Assembly (NCBI GenBank): GCA_034096865.1
Contig: JAWQFJ010018364.1
Location: forward strand, 65,001-129,000
Source of the DNA: Theodoxus fluviatilis
Lineage: Eukaryota; Mollusca; Gastropoda; Cycloneritida; Neritidae
Reading direction: 5' to 3'
Length of the DNA stretch: 64,000 nucleotides
A program made the position numbers and the translations under genes. Positions 23,334-35,263 of this stretch are shown here, piece after piece; position 1 is the stretch's first letter; every line of letters starts with the position of its first letter. The notes below the pieces were generated by a model. It had not been told where the DNA came from. It made no database searches and worked only from the letters and a program-made list of their open reading frames with translations.

Positions 23334-23334
<1 letters not shown>
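22431..23334. other. Gene-free stretch
   Basis: No protein-like frame; a C14 run lies at about 23083-23096. Nothing else is supportable. Confidence 0.4.
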
Positions 23335-23375
<41 letters not shown>

Positions 23376-23550
23376 CTGTGTGAGAAAGTGAAAGAGAGGG
23401 AGAGAAAGAGAGAGTGTGAGTGTGAGAAAGAGAGAGGCGTGCAGAAAAGCACACAATCGCGCATGCGCACAGACACACATATACACGTAACACAAACACA
23501 CATATACACATACATACACGCACACCCACACACACACACACACATGCGCG
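23335..23550. repeat. (GA)n and (CA)n microsatellite cluster
   Basis: About 19 GA units (23335-23373), a degenerate GA/GTGAGA stretch, then imperfect CA/TACA words to about 23550 ending in GCGCGCGGCGCGC. Confidence 0.92.
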
Positions 23551-23589
23551 CGGCGCGCACGCATTCACCCACACGAGCACGCTCAAGAA

Positions 23590-23790
23590 CTTTCATTTCC
23601 GCCCAAGACGGACAATATCCTATGATCTTGTGACACAATGATAGGTGGACTCGCCTGAATTAGCTCAGCTGACCATCAATAGGTTCAGCACTCTCACAGT
23701 TGCATCACCACCTGCGATCCCCCTGGACTGTTTCCGAGCTAAGACTGTAACTTTAATCTTCTTGTGAGGGCAACCTATCAAGCAGAAATT
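23590..23790 (+). repeat. Diverged dispersed repeat, copy 2
   Basis: Counterpart of 21030-21280, same orientation, with conserved short blocks and diverged spacers. Confidence 0.4.
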
Positions 23791-24071
23791 ACTTGATGAG
23801 AACAGGCTCCATGAGGTGCTCTGCAATAGATGTGTAAGAGAAACCTTTCTCGGAAACGCTGTTGTACAGATAGGTCTTCAAATTAACAGAAAAAGTGCCC
23901 AGCTCAGCACACCAGAAACTCTGAGCCTTCGCATAAAAAGCATGAAAGCGCACAGAAGGCAACAGAGTGGTGAAATAGATCCTTCAAACCACCATGCTTG
24001 AATAAGTCAAGAAGAGAAGGGATAAACAAACTGGACAGTGAACAGCAATAGCAACGAAAATTCCAGCCCAG

Positions 24072-24305
24072 GGCCCGTATTCACAACGGCGATTTATCTT
24101 TTTAACACTCGATTTATCCCCTAGCCCCGCGTTATCTTGATCGGTTAGATAAGGTACGCTCGTCAGAGGATCCTAGGTTGCGCTTTGCTATATATACTCG
24201 TTTCCAGCCAAGGGAGAGCGGAACAGGCAGTTGGAATCGTCTGAGTTTAGAGATAAATCGGGGTTAACATAAATCGCCGATAAATCGCCGTTGTGAATAC
24301 GGGCC
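24072..24305 (+). mobile_element. Harbinger-like MITE, copy 1
   Basis: A perfect 28-bp terminal inverted repeat (24071-24098 and 24279-24306) starts GGGCCCGTATTCACAACGG. The sequence reads CAG|GGCCCG...CGGGCC|CAG, so a 3-bp CAG duplication is consistent with both ends. GATAAATC/GATTTATC words repeat inside each arm. No protein. TIRs of this type with CWG duplications are a known feature of PIF/Harbinger elements; the assignment is inference. An inverted relative lies at 43631-43851. Confidence 0.8.
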
Positions 24306-26688
24306 CAGGTTTTTACGTGATTACTGTCGATAGCGCATTTCGCTAACAAAGCGGACATGAAGAACACGACGGGCCAAACGTGTTGCAATCTAGAATGGAA
24401 GTTACCACGGTTAGGACTTGATTTCATCACTCCATCCTTACCCACTAAAATACGTAGGGTGCCGTAGCTTTCCTTTTCTTCACATGGAATCGTACAAGGC
24501 GAATAACAAGGGGAATCTATACTTGACTTACTGTTACTCTAACAAGCGTTAGGGATTTTTCGTGATCAATGGACATTGCGTAGCCTTGTAAGGCTGATAG
24601 TCCGTAAGGTTCCTTTATGCACCAGCAGTGTGTGTCTCCTCTTGTTCTGAGGCAGAGTCTGACCCACACTGTTGGTAATAGGGAAATGGGAACACTGCCG
24701 TGGGACAAGCCAACCTAGACAGCTACACGCAAGTAGTAGCCATTCGGCAATAGAAGAAAGGACTACAATGGATTCAAAATAAAGGGGCGCCTTGATTTCT
24801 GTGAGAGGTCACTGTAGCCCCTCTCTTCCGGGCTTGGGAACAGAGGAGGGGTAATGAATAGGCTTCATTCCCTAGCTCAGACAGTTAGACAGTGATTTAC
24901 TTCAGAGTCGCCATGTTTAAGTCAACAATGAAAACAAAATGACATCGCGGAATGATTGTTCACAGCGATATATCACCCACGTAAGGGTTTCAGACCGCTT
25001 TACACTCTGTCCCCCCTTAAATGGGCCACTTCGAGAGATCTTTTCCGGCACTTGGCGACATATATAAAGAGACTGGTAAGTACCTTACAGTCAACTAACA
25101 GCACTATCACAACTGGGTGAGAAATATTCCAGCCCCATGTTGGCTCACGGCCCTATGCAGGGTTCGCTGTTCTACAACAGAACATTCGTGAGCTCACAGT
25201 CGCAGTCACTGGAGTATTTCTGGTGATTTCACCAATGCAAAGGAGGAAACTATAGCCCCGAAACAATAGTATTCACAGCCCGCATTAAGAGAAACAGAGC
25301 GAGTTGCCCACCCATGGACAATTTCATCATGGGGAGGAACACACAACGCTAGGTCGAGGTGTGAGAAACTACTAACCATCGAGACAGAAAAATTAAACGA
25401 ACATACGAACAAACGAACAAACGGGAAAGCAGTTTTGTTCTACACGAAAGTTTACACAAATTTACTGATTAACAATATTTTCGGGACAGAGATAATATAC
25501 ATGGTATTAAAAAAATAAAATACACGCCGACCGTCCAGCAACTTCAGCAGACGGAGCAGACCAACACTGAAAACATTTGTGATGCGTATCACAAAATGAG
25601 TCCCACCATGCCCTTCGTCGACTTGGAGTTATGCAGCTTTTTTAAACACAAGTTTAGTTTGTGCTCTTTAATATAGTGAAAAGCGTTTTTGAATCCGATC
25701 ATTTGATGCGAAGGTACACGCAACAAAATCTTGCATCCTAAGGAATGAGCATTTTGAACACACTGTTAGAGCTCAGTCAACTAAGCACATTTTAAATCGT
25801 CACAACCGCGAAAGCACTATTCTCAATAAAATGCATTCTAAAAACCATTTCATGAGCTGCAGACCGAATGAAAACTTCAGGTGCTTTTGAAATAAATTGC
25901 CACAGATCAGTTATGCAAGGATCTCAAAATGGACACTACCCACTATAGGGGGCTAAAGCTCTCTGTGTTGTGGGTGACATATCTACTCTGCAATCTGAGA
26001 GGGCAAAAGGTAAAAAAGATAAAGGCAACTTGTGGTGTTTATGTAGCGACTTACGTCTGGGTCTTAAACCGCTTTACACTTTACCTCCTGATCACTGTGT
26101 CACTTGATCAGGCCTTCACGTTAGGGTTTGGGTATTTGTCCCCCAGATTCGACGACTACTACGACTCGAATTTCTACAACAGTTCATACTTGTGCACGCA
26201 TGCACGTGATGGATGAAATGAAGCTTCTAGGGACGTAGGAACGAATGCACAAATAAACGAAACAATGAATAGAAAAGCGATGAAGAAAACGAATGAGACG
26301 CGTTGCCTTCTGGGTAGACATTCCAAGAAATTAAGTTTCTGACAATGCTCTTTACGAATACTTTACCAAATAATTGTCGAGCAACTTCTTTCACACGCAA
26401 GAATACGACTATTCGCAAGTGTACAAATCCCTACACACACGCTGCGCTTTTCGCTTAAAAGCAAAACATAGATAAAGTGTAACAGAGGAGAATCGACCGC
26501 AAGATGAGATAACATCTCTAAGAATGTCTGTGAGGACACTAGTGATAGATAAACAAAATCATCTCACACGTCAATCAAGCTGACCTTGACATATCACGAG
26601 ATCTGTAATCAGATTTGTGGAACTTGCCCTTCACTGGCTCTGTAATCATTCTTCTGTTTCTCTTGCCACAGAACCCCAATCCCCCCAC

Positions 26689-26690
<2 letters not shown>
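24306..26690. other. Gene-free stretch
   Basis: About 2.4 kb without microsatellites. A palindromic 'gtagccttgtaaggctgatagtcc' patch (about 24578-24601) belongs to the SINE-like family of 10205 and 36284. Open frames such as 25929-26216 show no domain. Confidence 0.4.
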
Positions 26691-26760
<70 letters not shown>

Positions 26761-26790
26761 ACCCTGTCTCTCTCTCTCCCACCCACCCCC
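26691..26790. repeat. (CT)n microsatellite with C-rich flank
   Basis: About 33 CT units (26691-26758) between CCCCCCACCCC and CCCACC words. Confidence 0.95.
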
Positions 26791-27039
26791 TACCCCGCCT
26801 TCACCTCCACCCCATTTTGGGCCCCCATCCCAAGTGTGTATGAGAAACATGAAGTAACACACCAGCGTTTCGAGCGTGTTTAAGGTGACTTCAGTCCTGT
26901 GAGAATCTTCCAATTTGCATATGCAGATTTCAGCGGAGTCTGCGCTGAACAATAACCGGACTGGGGTGGCTGTGACTGACAGGCAATCAATGGCGGAAAC
27001 CAGCTCTGACCTTTGAACGTTTCAGTGACCAAGTAGGTG

Positions 27040-27592
27040 AGAAGTGATGGGGGCAAGGGGGTGGGGAGATTAGAGGTGGGGGTGGGGAAGGGAAACAGGA
27101 GAGAATTGTCTAGGGGACTAAGGAGGATAGTGGGGAAGAAATAAAGTTCGGAAATGTGGAGGATGGTAGAAAATGAGTGCGCGCGCATGCATGCGCATTT
27201 GCGTGGTGCGTATTCTGTACAAGTGCATATGCATGTGTTGAGCACAAACGGAAGGCAAGGAAGTAGTTATGTTCCCACGTTCTTCTAAACATTAAACTGG
27301 AGACAAGAAATGAGGAACTAAGCGGTGGAAATAGGCCAACAGGGAGTGGCAGAGGAACCTGTAGGGGGAAGGAGAGATGGGGGTGGGGTGGTGGGGTGTG
27401 GACGCTGGAGGTTGAAGGGGAAGGAAGGAGGGAATTGTTGTGGTGGAGGAGGGCGGGAGAGGAAGGGGCGGGGGAGTGAGAGTGGGTGGGCGAACGCAGG
27501 AGTGCACGTGTTATCGCATTTCAAAGTAGTGACGCCACTCTCGTTTCTCCCGAGAGAGATACAGAAGCAGAAGGGAGGGGTGGGTGGGTAAG
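27040..27592. other. Purine-rich GGGGTGG/GGAGG region
   Basis: Strongly G-rich on the plus strand, with many GGGG runs (27050-27090 and 27360-27480). It could form G-quadruplexes, but it has no unit-length repeat and no gene. Confidence 0.5.
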
Positions 27593-27593
27593 G

Positions 27594-27595
<2 letters not shown>

Positions 27596-27648
<53 letters not shown>
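27596..27648. repeat. (GA)n joined to poly(G)9
   Basis: About 22 AG units run directly into nine G residues. Confidence 0.95.
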
Positions 27649-29524
27649 AAGGGACAGACGGACACACAAACAGGCGGACGGACTGGCAGGCAAGCAGGCA
27701 GATGTCGGAGAATGAGAGAAGAACAGAGCCACTCATTCCATTCAACAATAGTGAGTCTACCGAGACAAAGAGAGCGCCGACCTTCCACCAAACATGCGGT
27801 CATTTGCCCATTCTGTGCCTCGCTGTAGAGAGAGCGCCTTCTTCTCGTGCATTGTCCAGTTCCATACATTTTGAGAACGCAACATGTCGTGTCGCATTTT
27901 CACTTAACGTTTTGCCATTACATCAAAACGAACTTGTCGAAGCAAACAACTGATTCAAAATCTGATTCTACCCCCCAAAAAATACTTGCGTCACTCCAAC
28001 AGCCATATGCAGTCTACTTACGTAGTTTTCCCCTGTACGCTCGCTAATTAATTCATAAATTTAACCTCTCCTCTCTGACGTAAGGACTGACACAACCAAA
28101 CCAGGTGGTGTCGGTGCAGCCTTCCTTCTGTGTGGAGGACCAGCCCTGAGCTCGAGCTGCACACAGCAAATCAAAATCACAGCCAAGCCACGCTGCTGCT
28201 GAGCCTGGTGAGAGGGAGCTTCAGCGCGTCTGAAGGTGAGAACAGGCCCTCCCTCATATCGCTTTGCTTTAACCGCGCTGCTATGACGACCAACGACTCC
28301 AAGTCTGAGCGTGACAAGAGAGGAGAAGAGATGAATGGGGAAGGGGGGATACTAGGGGTGGGGTTGGGGCTGGGAAGGAAGGACTGGGGGTGGGGAGGGG
28401 AGGAAGGGGCTCTCTACCCAGGGTTCAACACACATTTTCAAATCCTCTCCCCCTTTCCCTTCTCTTCATGTGGCTGCTGAACTGGCAATAACTGAATAAG
28501 CCAGCACGAGAAGGAAGAGGTTAACAGGGTAGAAGGGGAGGAAGGAAGGGGATGGGGTTGTTAGTTACAGTAACGGCTAGGGGTTACGTCAGGCCTAAAT
28601 ATTGTGTCGACTGATGACAACGTCACGAAGAACTGAAAATACTAAGATTGCGATTTGCTTATTCACACGCTGACATGAAAGTTTTCAAGTCTCTGTAGGA
28701 TGAAACAGAAATTTAAAGAACTGCATTGCAGTTTTAATGCAAAGAAGATTCTTATCTATGAGCATTTTGAAGTTTTGAGTCATATTCGTTCAAACGAAAC
28801 TGACGACGAAATTTTATTTACTATTTTCATACATTACAGTTACATAAATTGCGCTACCCTAATCTGCAAAACAAAACAAACAGTCCAAATAATCCGTTGG
28901 TTGTGCAGTATTTACATCCCTTAACATCATTGTTTCAAGATATGTCCAAGGTTACATTGATGATCCTCATGTGGGTCGTGTGATAAGAACGAACACACCG
29001 CTTCTCTTTGGGAGATTGGTAAGAGCTGAGTAACGAGGGAAATCGAGACCTCACATCCTGGTACTCTGACTATACTAACTCATATGATAACAACCTGTCA
29101 ATGGCCTTACATGGCCTTCAATGGTTGACAGGCCGTAGAACTGCACTTCATCCATCCAGTCCATCCGTACTGAAAGGGACGCAACTCAATCCAGAAAAGG
29201 ACCCCCAAACAGTTGTCATTGCGAACCAGGCACTTTCTGCAGAGCAAAGGCGCGCTTGTCGCCAACTGCGGGTAGGGGGCGGCATGAAAGGCGAGTTCAC
29301 ACTTGGAGCCAAACACACGCGGCTCTCACTGACCCGCAGCCATCATGGCTAATTCCCCTACCGCAGCGCCACCACGCGGTCGTGTTGCTCACAGCCAAGT
29401 GGAGACAACTGGTGGCGGTCAATGAAATTGTTTGCGCCCACATTTTATCTGCCTCCGCTCCATAAATAGATTAAAAGCCTCACTCACATCATGGAAAAGT
29501 ACTACATCACAGTGTAATTCTTGT

Positions 29525-29527
<3 letters not shown>
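27649..29527. other. Gene-free stretch
   Basis: Mixed composition. The segment 28060-28260 has two donor-like words (CTG|GTGAGA and GAAG|GTGAGA) and CTGCTGCTGAG, which might mark an untranslated exon, but no promoter or frame supports it. A palindromic 'gtcaatggcc...ggttgac' patch lies at 29097-29132. Confidence 0.35.
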
Positions 29528-29618
<91 letters not shown>

Positions 29619-29785
29619 GAGAGAGAGAGAGAGACAGACACAGAGACAGACAGACAGACAGACAGTCGGACGGAAAAATGACCGGACGGATGGACGTACA
29701 AACGGCTGGACGGACGGACGGACGGACGGACGGACGGACGGACGGCTGGATGGACACACGGACGGAGAAATGGACGCCCGGACAG
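29528..29785. repeat. (GA)n / (GACA)n / (GGAC)n compound microsatellite
   Basis: GA units with GACAGA breaks (29528-29640), then GACA and a run of GGAC tetramers (about 29709-29745), ending with TGGACGCCCGGACAG. The last word resembles the tandem region of the TGACCTTGA element, but the rest of that element is absent. Confidence 0.93.
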
Positions 29786-30118
29786 AAAATCATCATGAGG
29801 AGGACGTTACCGCAGTGGACGGGGGGGCGGGGTCCTACCGCGCTTAACCGTCATCACCGTCATCACGTGGACTGAGAGCGAAACACCGGAAGTTCACCTG
29901 CGGCTCACTGCGTAGCGCTGTGGGCGTCCAGCAACCGGTTTGTCCAGTTTGTTAGTGGCCATCATAGCCCTCAATTCCACCCCCATAAATCCCCCCACCC
30001 CTGTGTACGCCCTCCAAAGCTTCGCTCGCCAGGCCTCGTTACTCTCTATACATTCCTGCTTTTTCCCCCTCCCTCCCGAAATTCTTTCCCCCTTGTCCAT
30101 TGCTTGACCTAGTCTCAG

Positions 30119-30198
30119 GCGTGGAGGCTGGCGGTTCGGTCATGAAGGAGCCAGGACGCTACGACTGCCAGCCTTTCCTGGAGAAATTCTACTTCTGA
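30119..30198 (+). CDS. Candidate terminal exon, unknown product
   Basis: A long pyrimidine tract and CTAGTCTCAG| acceptor (AG at 30117-30118) precede an open segment that reads from GTG at 30121 to TGA at 30196-30198. It has 25 residues including VMKEPGRYDCQPFLEKFYF. Third positions are GC-rich, unlike the flanks, and many codons end in C or G. An AATAAA lies downstream at 30955-30960. No family is recognised and no upstream exon could be joined. The minus strand of the same bases is also partly open. Confidence 0.3.
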
Positions 30199-30896
30199 CC
30201 CTCATCTCTCACTCAGTGTTTTTCTTCCACTAATTGATGAGCCTCATACGTTACACCAAAAGCCAAAATGAAAAGATTGTCTCTCCGTTCCTTGGAAATG
30301 ATTATCAAAATCTGACGAAAGTATTTAAGACTAAAACGTCGAAAGAACATGAATGTGCATGCCAAAGTTGTAAAAGTTATCAAAAACTTCAGTGCAATCC
30401 GTCTCTTGCAGCGTGGTGATTTGCGCCTTGAAGATACTGTATGTTGTGAAACAGTAACGCTTACAGTACGATAACTGCACCTGTATATTGTTAGAGCCAT
30501 TGTTAGAGCCATTGTTAGAAACAGTGGGTACAGGCTGAAAGTCCACTTTCCAGTGACGTTGTAGAGGACAGCAAATGGAAGCCAGACAGAGGGAAAGCAT
30601 GAAATTAATGGCCGCGTTGATGTATACATTACGGGAATGTAAGTTTGAATGATTCCTTTAACAAAGACAGTCCAAACTCCGAGCTTGAGAAAACTGCTAA
30701 GATCTTCAGAGTACCTTTCCTATGGCTTGGTTCCGGCTGGATGTGAGCTACCATCCAAACTGAGGCATGCACTTTAAATACTGTCAGTTTCGTAACAATT
30801 ACATATACATATGTCAAGAAATGGATCTAATTTCCTCTCCGTTAGTCAGTAATTTGGCCTACCGGCCTGTGTATCCCTCTCTGTCGGTTGCCGCCT

Positions 30897-30927
30897 CCCC
30901 CCCCCCCCTCTCTCTCTCTCTCTCTCT
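30897..30927. repeat. Poly(C)12 joined to (CT)n
   Basis: A C run (30897-30908) passes directly into about nine TC units. Confidence 0.94.
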
Positions 30928-31177
30928 TTCACTCTCTCTCCATCGACCAAACATAATAAAGATGTAAACGAATATAGCTACAGACACAAGATACAGGGGG
31001 TAGAGACAACAGCATCAATCCCACCGACAAGAGCTGTAGCTGGTAATCTTTGCAAATGTTTCTATTTATCACGACTCTAGTTTTCCTGTGTAATGATCAT
31101 GAGTGTTTCTGCCTCATCACTGGCGTGTGGCCTAGGTAAGATATTATTGCTTTTTTTTACAATGTGTGTCTACTCAC

Positions 31178-31274
31178 CATGCAAGCGCGGTGGAGTCTCC
31201 CTCATTCTCTGTGTGGTCTCTGACAATGCAGCATGGGCAGCCATCAACCAATAGAAAGTTCTCTGCACATCCAC
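31178..31274 (-). CDS. Candidate internal exon, unknown product
   Basis: On the minus strand a good acceptor (AATTGCCTTTCAG|) and a good donor (CATG|GTGAGTAG, counting one base back) bracket 97 bp. Two of three frames are open. The frame starting two bases in gives residues including AENFLLVDGCPCCIVRDH followed by TENEGDSTALA: cysteine-rich, acidic and protein-like. The other frame reads VDVQRTFYWLMAAHAALSET. I do not recognise either. This is the best-bracketed exon candidate in the window, but still short enough to be chance. Confidence 0.35.
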
Positions 31275-31916
31275 CTGAAAGGCAATTAAAAATTACTTGA
31301 GGACATTGAAATAACAGATTTCGCGTGGTAAACATGTAAGAGACATTGTACTATATCTTTTTTTCTGTTTTTAAATTCTTTATTTAGCACAATATCTTAC
31401 AACACAAGTCCCGACATTGTACTATTTCAGTAAATCAGTGCAATGGAAAGGCCTCATTTTCTTCAATCTGAGTCACAAATCAGTTCAAACTTCAATATCC
31501 TTCGTTTGTTGTCCCGGGGTGGAATCATTTCTCACTGTTTATTCGATAATATAATGTTAAGCTAATTCAGGCTTGGCTGCACGCTCTTACAGGATTCAGA
31601 AATATGGGAACGAAGCCAGAGATTGCCATATCCCTATCGGCTGTCGAAATTGATTCGAATCCAGTGGCGAAATATACAAGTAAAATCGGCATGCAATATC
31701 AAGAAGGGATCGCCATCAGCTTTTCAGAGAGTAGAATATAAATGAGTTCAAATATGACTGACAAAAGGACTCGTGAAGGAAATGCCATACAGCGCTACGT
31801 TTCGCATCCCTTCTCACTCAGTCTTCAACAAGTGTTTCACTTGTCGAGCCGCGCCACAACTCAAGTCCGATCTCGAAAGTTTCTCTTCTATTCGCGCACG
31901 CAATCAAACACACACA

Positions 31917-31930
31917 AACACGCACGCACG

Positions 31931-31973
<43 letters not shown>
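31917..31973. repeat. (CA)n microsatellite
   Basis: CACG and CA units, about 20 perfect CA at the 3' side. Confidence 0.95.
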
Positions 31974-31974
<1 letters not shown>

Positions 31975-32167
31975 AGTCGTGTTCTTTGTTCCGACCGCAA
32001 ACAGGCAAACCTAATGTAGCCATCGTACACTGTACAGCTGTGTGCCCATTTTCCATGCACACCCGGCGTTGGGTTGCATTCTTATGAATCGACGAACTAC
32101 ACTTACACTATTCTATGCCTAATTTCTAACTCTCCCCACTCCCACCTCCTTAAACACGCAAAATAAG

Positions 32168-32307
32168 CGCGCGCACACACACACACACACACATATACAC
32201 ACGCGCGCGCATGCATACACACATACACGCGCGCATACACATACACACACAAACACACACACACTGCACCATCACTAACTCAACTTATGTGACTCCTTCT
32301 AACGACC

Positions 32308-32345
<38 letters not shown>
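32168..32345. repeat. CA/GCGC cluster and (CT)n microsatellite
   Basis: Short CA and GCGC blocks (32168-32264), then about 17 CT units (32309-32343). Confidence 0.92.
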
Positions 32346-32346
<1 letters not shown>

Positions 32347-32539
32347 CAAATCCTGAAATGCACACCTTCTACTCACCCATCTACACACCACTGCCACTCC
32401 TCTCCCCTCATCCCGGCACGTCACGTGGTTCCCACAGCGAGACAGCCTCATGCAGCTGGCGCCGCAGGTCCAGGTCGATGACTACTGCTGGCAACCATGC
32501 GGGCAGGCAGCCATCTTGCCTTGCAGTGGCATGGTCTTG

Positions 32540-32750
32540 CTCTGGTCAGCAAGAGCCTTTCTGTCTCCCCACTTCTGGTCATCACAAGTAACCTCCTCTT
32601 CTCCCTCCCCCTGGTCATCAGTAAACAGCCTTCTCGTCTCTCCACCGGTCAGACCAATCACCCCTCCGGTCATTTTGACTCTTCTGGTCAGTCACTGGTC
32701 AATGCAGTGCACTGCACACCTCGGTGGACGTTCTCCATTGGTCAGAGCCG
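32540..32750 (+). repeat. Degenerate CTGGTCA-word repeat
   Basis: The word CTGGTCA or CCGGTCA recurs about eight times at irregular 18-45 bp spacing in a CT-rich context, suggesting an eroded minisatellite. Confidence 0.5.
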
Positions 32751-32829
32751 TTCAGCCGAGTGACCCCTCCCCCCTCTTTTCCTAAGGTGGCGACCTGACC
32801 AATTCAAATGACGTCATGGTCATGGAGAC

Positions 32830-32854
32830 GGGGGGGGGGGGGGGGGGGGGGGGG
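32830..32854 (+). repeat. Poly(G)25
   Basis: Twenty-five consecutive G residues followed by CAGGGGGCGGG. Length is likely polymorphic and error-prone. Confidence 0.9.
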
Positions 32855-34166
32855 CAGGGGGCGGGTTGCGGCGGAAATTGTGGGTGGGGAGAGAAAACAA
32901 ATCTACTTGTTAATATTCGCTAAAGCATCGTCAGTCTTTCCGAGTAAGACGTTTAATTCGTTATTTTCATATTGCCCACTTATATATGCTGGTGCATGAG
33001 CGTGCACGTCACGCAAGCGTAAATATGCGCATGCAGGCAAATGTGCGCGCGCAAGTGCATCCATACGCATGCGCAAGCATGCACTCAAAAAGAGAACTCA
33101 AACAGATGGAGAGAAGTGGAACTTTCTGCGAAAAGTCAATGCGTCTCAACGCAAATATTTTCCTTTGAAACATCATCACCATAATTATACATGACATAGA
33201 TACAGCCAGACAATAAAAATTATCAAATGTGAAGAAGAGTGCCAGCAACAAGAACCCACCATAGAAAACCATCCCATGATCGCCAATGGTGACAACACCT
33301 CGTAAACAAGTAACCATCTTCGTCCTTAAGCTATCTTTTTAACGGCAATCGCCACATTTATGGACATCCCCAGAAATGGTCTGTTCCACATACCAGCGAG
33401 TCTGAAGCGGCTCCGAGGGCATGCGGCAAAAACTGAGAACGAGTTCGGAATGCAGTGGGAAGTACGTAGCAAGTGGAAGTATTCATCATCGCAAAGGAAT
33501 AAACACGACGACGTAGAGACGCTTGCTCCTCTCGTCGGAGTCGTCCTACAAGAATGAACACCATTCGAAACGGGCAGCGCGCCTGTCCCTCCAACTGCAG
33601 GCTACATACGTGTTTGTTTACGAGCAGAGGAAGATAGGGCGTCCATCCATGCATTGTTGAAGGGAACTCTGGGTGTGTGAGAGAGAAAGGGGGAGGGGGG
33701 GTGGTGGTGTTTGAATAGTAGGATGGGGAGGGTTAGGGGAAGGGGTTAGGTCGGGGGACGTTTGCTCGCTGTGAGCAGAGAGGAGAGAAGGCCTAGCTCT
33801 GACAATTAACGCAGCATGTTACCGCCTGCCCGTCAGTCCATGGACAGGCACTGGTGGAAGCCTGACCACCACACTGGTGGAGGCTGGACCTGGATGGACA
33901 TCGATCGATATTCCCACGGCGCCCACTTCCGACCACCTTCTGCAGGTTGCATGCCTCTGAATCGACTCCAACGGCTGAACGGTGTGCCATTCCCTCCTTC
34001 CAACTGTTGTCTCCTTAGTGATGGCTACACACAATCGGCACACACACATCAGTAAACAGACAACATGCGGGTGCGGTGGCGCTCGGAATAGCATTTACCT
34101 ATCACATGCTTTATATGATTCACAATGACAAAAGACTATTGCTTAAACGACACGGGGAATGACAAC

Positions 34167-34169
<3 letters not shown>

Positions 34170-34210
<41 letters not shown>

Positions 34211-34314
34211 CAGAGAGAGAGAGAAAGACAGAGAGAGAGATAAGAGAACAAAAGAATGAGCGTGAATGAGAGAGAACGAGAAATATCTGAGCGAATAAGA
34301 GAGAGATCGAGATC

Positions 34315-34363
<49 letters not shown>

Positions 34364-34433
34364 TCTGACAGAATAAGAGAACGAGAAATATCTGAGCGAA
34401 TAAGAGAGAGATCGAGATCTGAGAGAGCGAGCG

Positions 34434-34481
<48 letters not shown>
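34170..34481. repeat. (GA)n region with an internal direct duplication
   Basis: Imperfect GA units. A segment containing GAACGAGAAATATCTGAGCG and GAGATCGAGATCTGAGAG occurs twice (about 34275-34322 and 34380-34428). Confidence 0.93.
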
Positions 34482-34482
<1 letters not shown>

Positions 34483-35005
34483 CTTGGGGATGAGGCGAGG
34501 CACAGGGAAATGTAAGTATAGGGACAAAGAAGACTTACACAGGGTTGTAGCATAACCGATGACTTTCCACCATGGCCTAGCGCCAGTCAAGTGATCTATG
34601 AATGAAGCCACATCGGACATTTCCATTACGTCATTGTCAGTCAAGATACATAATAGCTGCATTGATCAAGCTACTGGGTTGCTTCACCGCTCCATGAAGT
34701 ACACGAATCTATTACGCAATGTGTAGGCAGAGAGCAACATGACTGATCAACGACATGCACTGTCAGTTACCAGATACTCACACTGGATTCGTGAACGGAA
34801 GTGAAATATCTAATGATGGAAGTGGGCCCTTTAAGAAGTAGCTCAGAGAATGTCATTATCGTAGCGAGGGAAATTACTCCTGCATACACCTAAATACGAA
34901 GGAAAGCAACAATACTGCACAGTCATGTAGTATAATTGCAGCTGTCTATGCGAATCCACGTGTATATCTGACACCTGACAAATAAATGCACAAAAAATAA
35001 CTCTT

Positions 35006-35257
35006 CTAAAAGAGCATAGACTTCATTGCAAAAAGAACGATATTTCTTCTACTGTCTCCCGACATTACCAGAAGAATTGTAGTTGAAGCCAATCGTAAGC
35101 TGAGGAACCATTCTCTCAAATCCAACTCGTATTTCCTAGGAGCGGCAGCAAAACACAAGATCTTCACCTCTTCAAACGAAAATAAAATTACCAAAGTTTT
35201 TCCCCCTTTTCGCAATGTGATGAATTCTTCACGTAAAAATAGCGTTGACGTTGCCAT
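35006..35257 (-). CDS. Candidate first exon or small ORF beside the promoter-like segment
   Basis: The frame starts at ACCATGG within the X-box and runs 83 codons to TAG. The start reads MATSTLFLREEFITLRKGGK. Donor-like words (TTG|GTAATT and GAAGAG|GTGAAG) occur after about 22 and 29 codons, so only the first part might be coding. It is rich in Leu, Phe, Arg and Lys; no domain is recognised. Support is mainly positional. Confidence 0.25.
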   Translation of the reverse strand: MATSTLFLREEFITLRKGGKTLVILFSFEEVKILCFAAAPRKYELDLREWFLSLRLASTTILLVMSGDSRRNIVLFAMKSMLF

Positions 35258-35263
35258 GGTAAC
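35250..35263. promoter_or_regulatory. X-box / RFX-type binding site
   Basis: GTTGCCATGGTAAC is palindromic at all but one pair and matches the classical RFX/EF-C half-site pair GTTGCC and GGYAAC with no spacer. It opens a GC-rich segment. Read on the minus strand it contains ACCATGG, an ideal start-codon context, so it also overlaps the first codon of the frame at 35006-35257. Confidence 0.55.

Noticed and set aside
24532..24668. 137-bp minus-strand exon with strong splice-like ends
   Set aside because: It overlaps the palindromic SINE-like module seen at 10205 and 36284, so the frame is better explained as repeat sequence.
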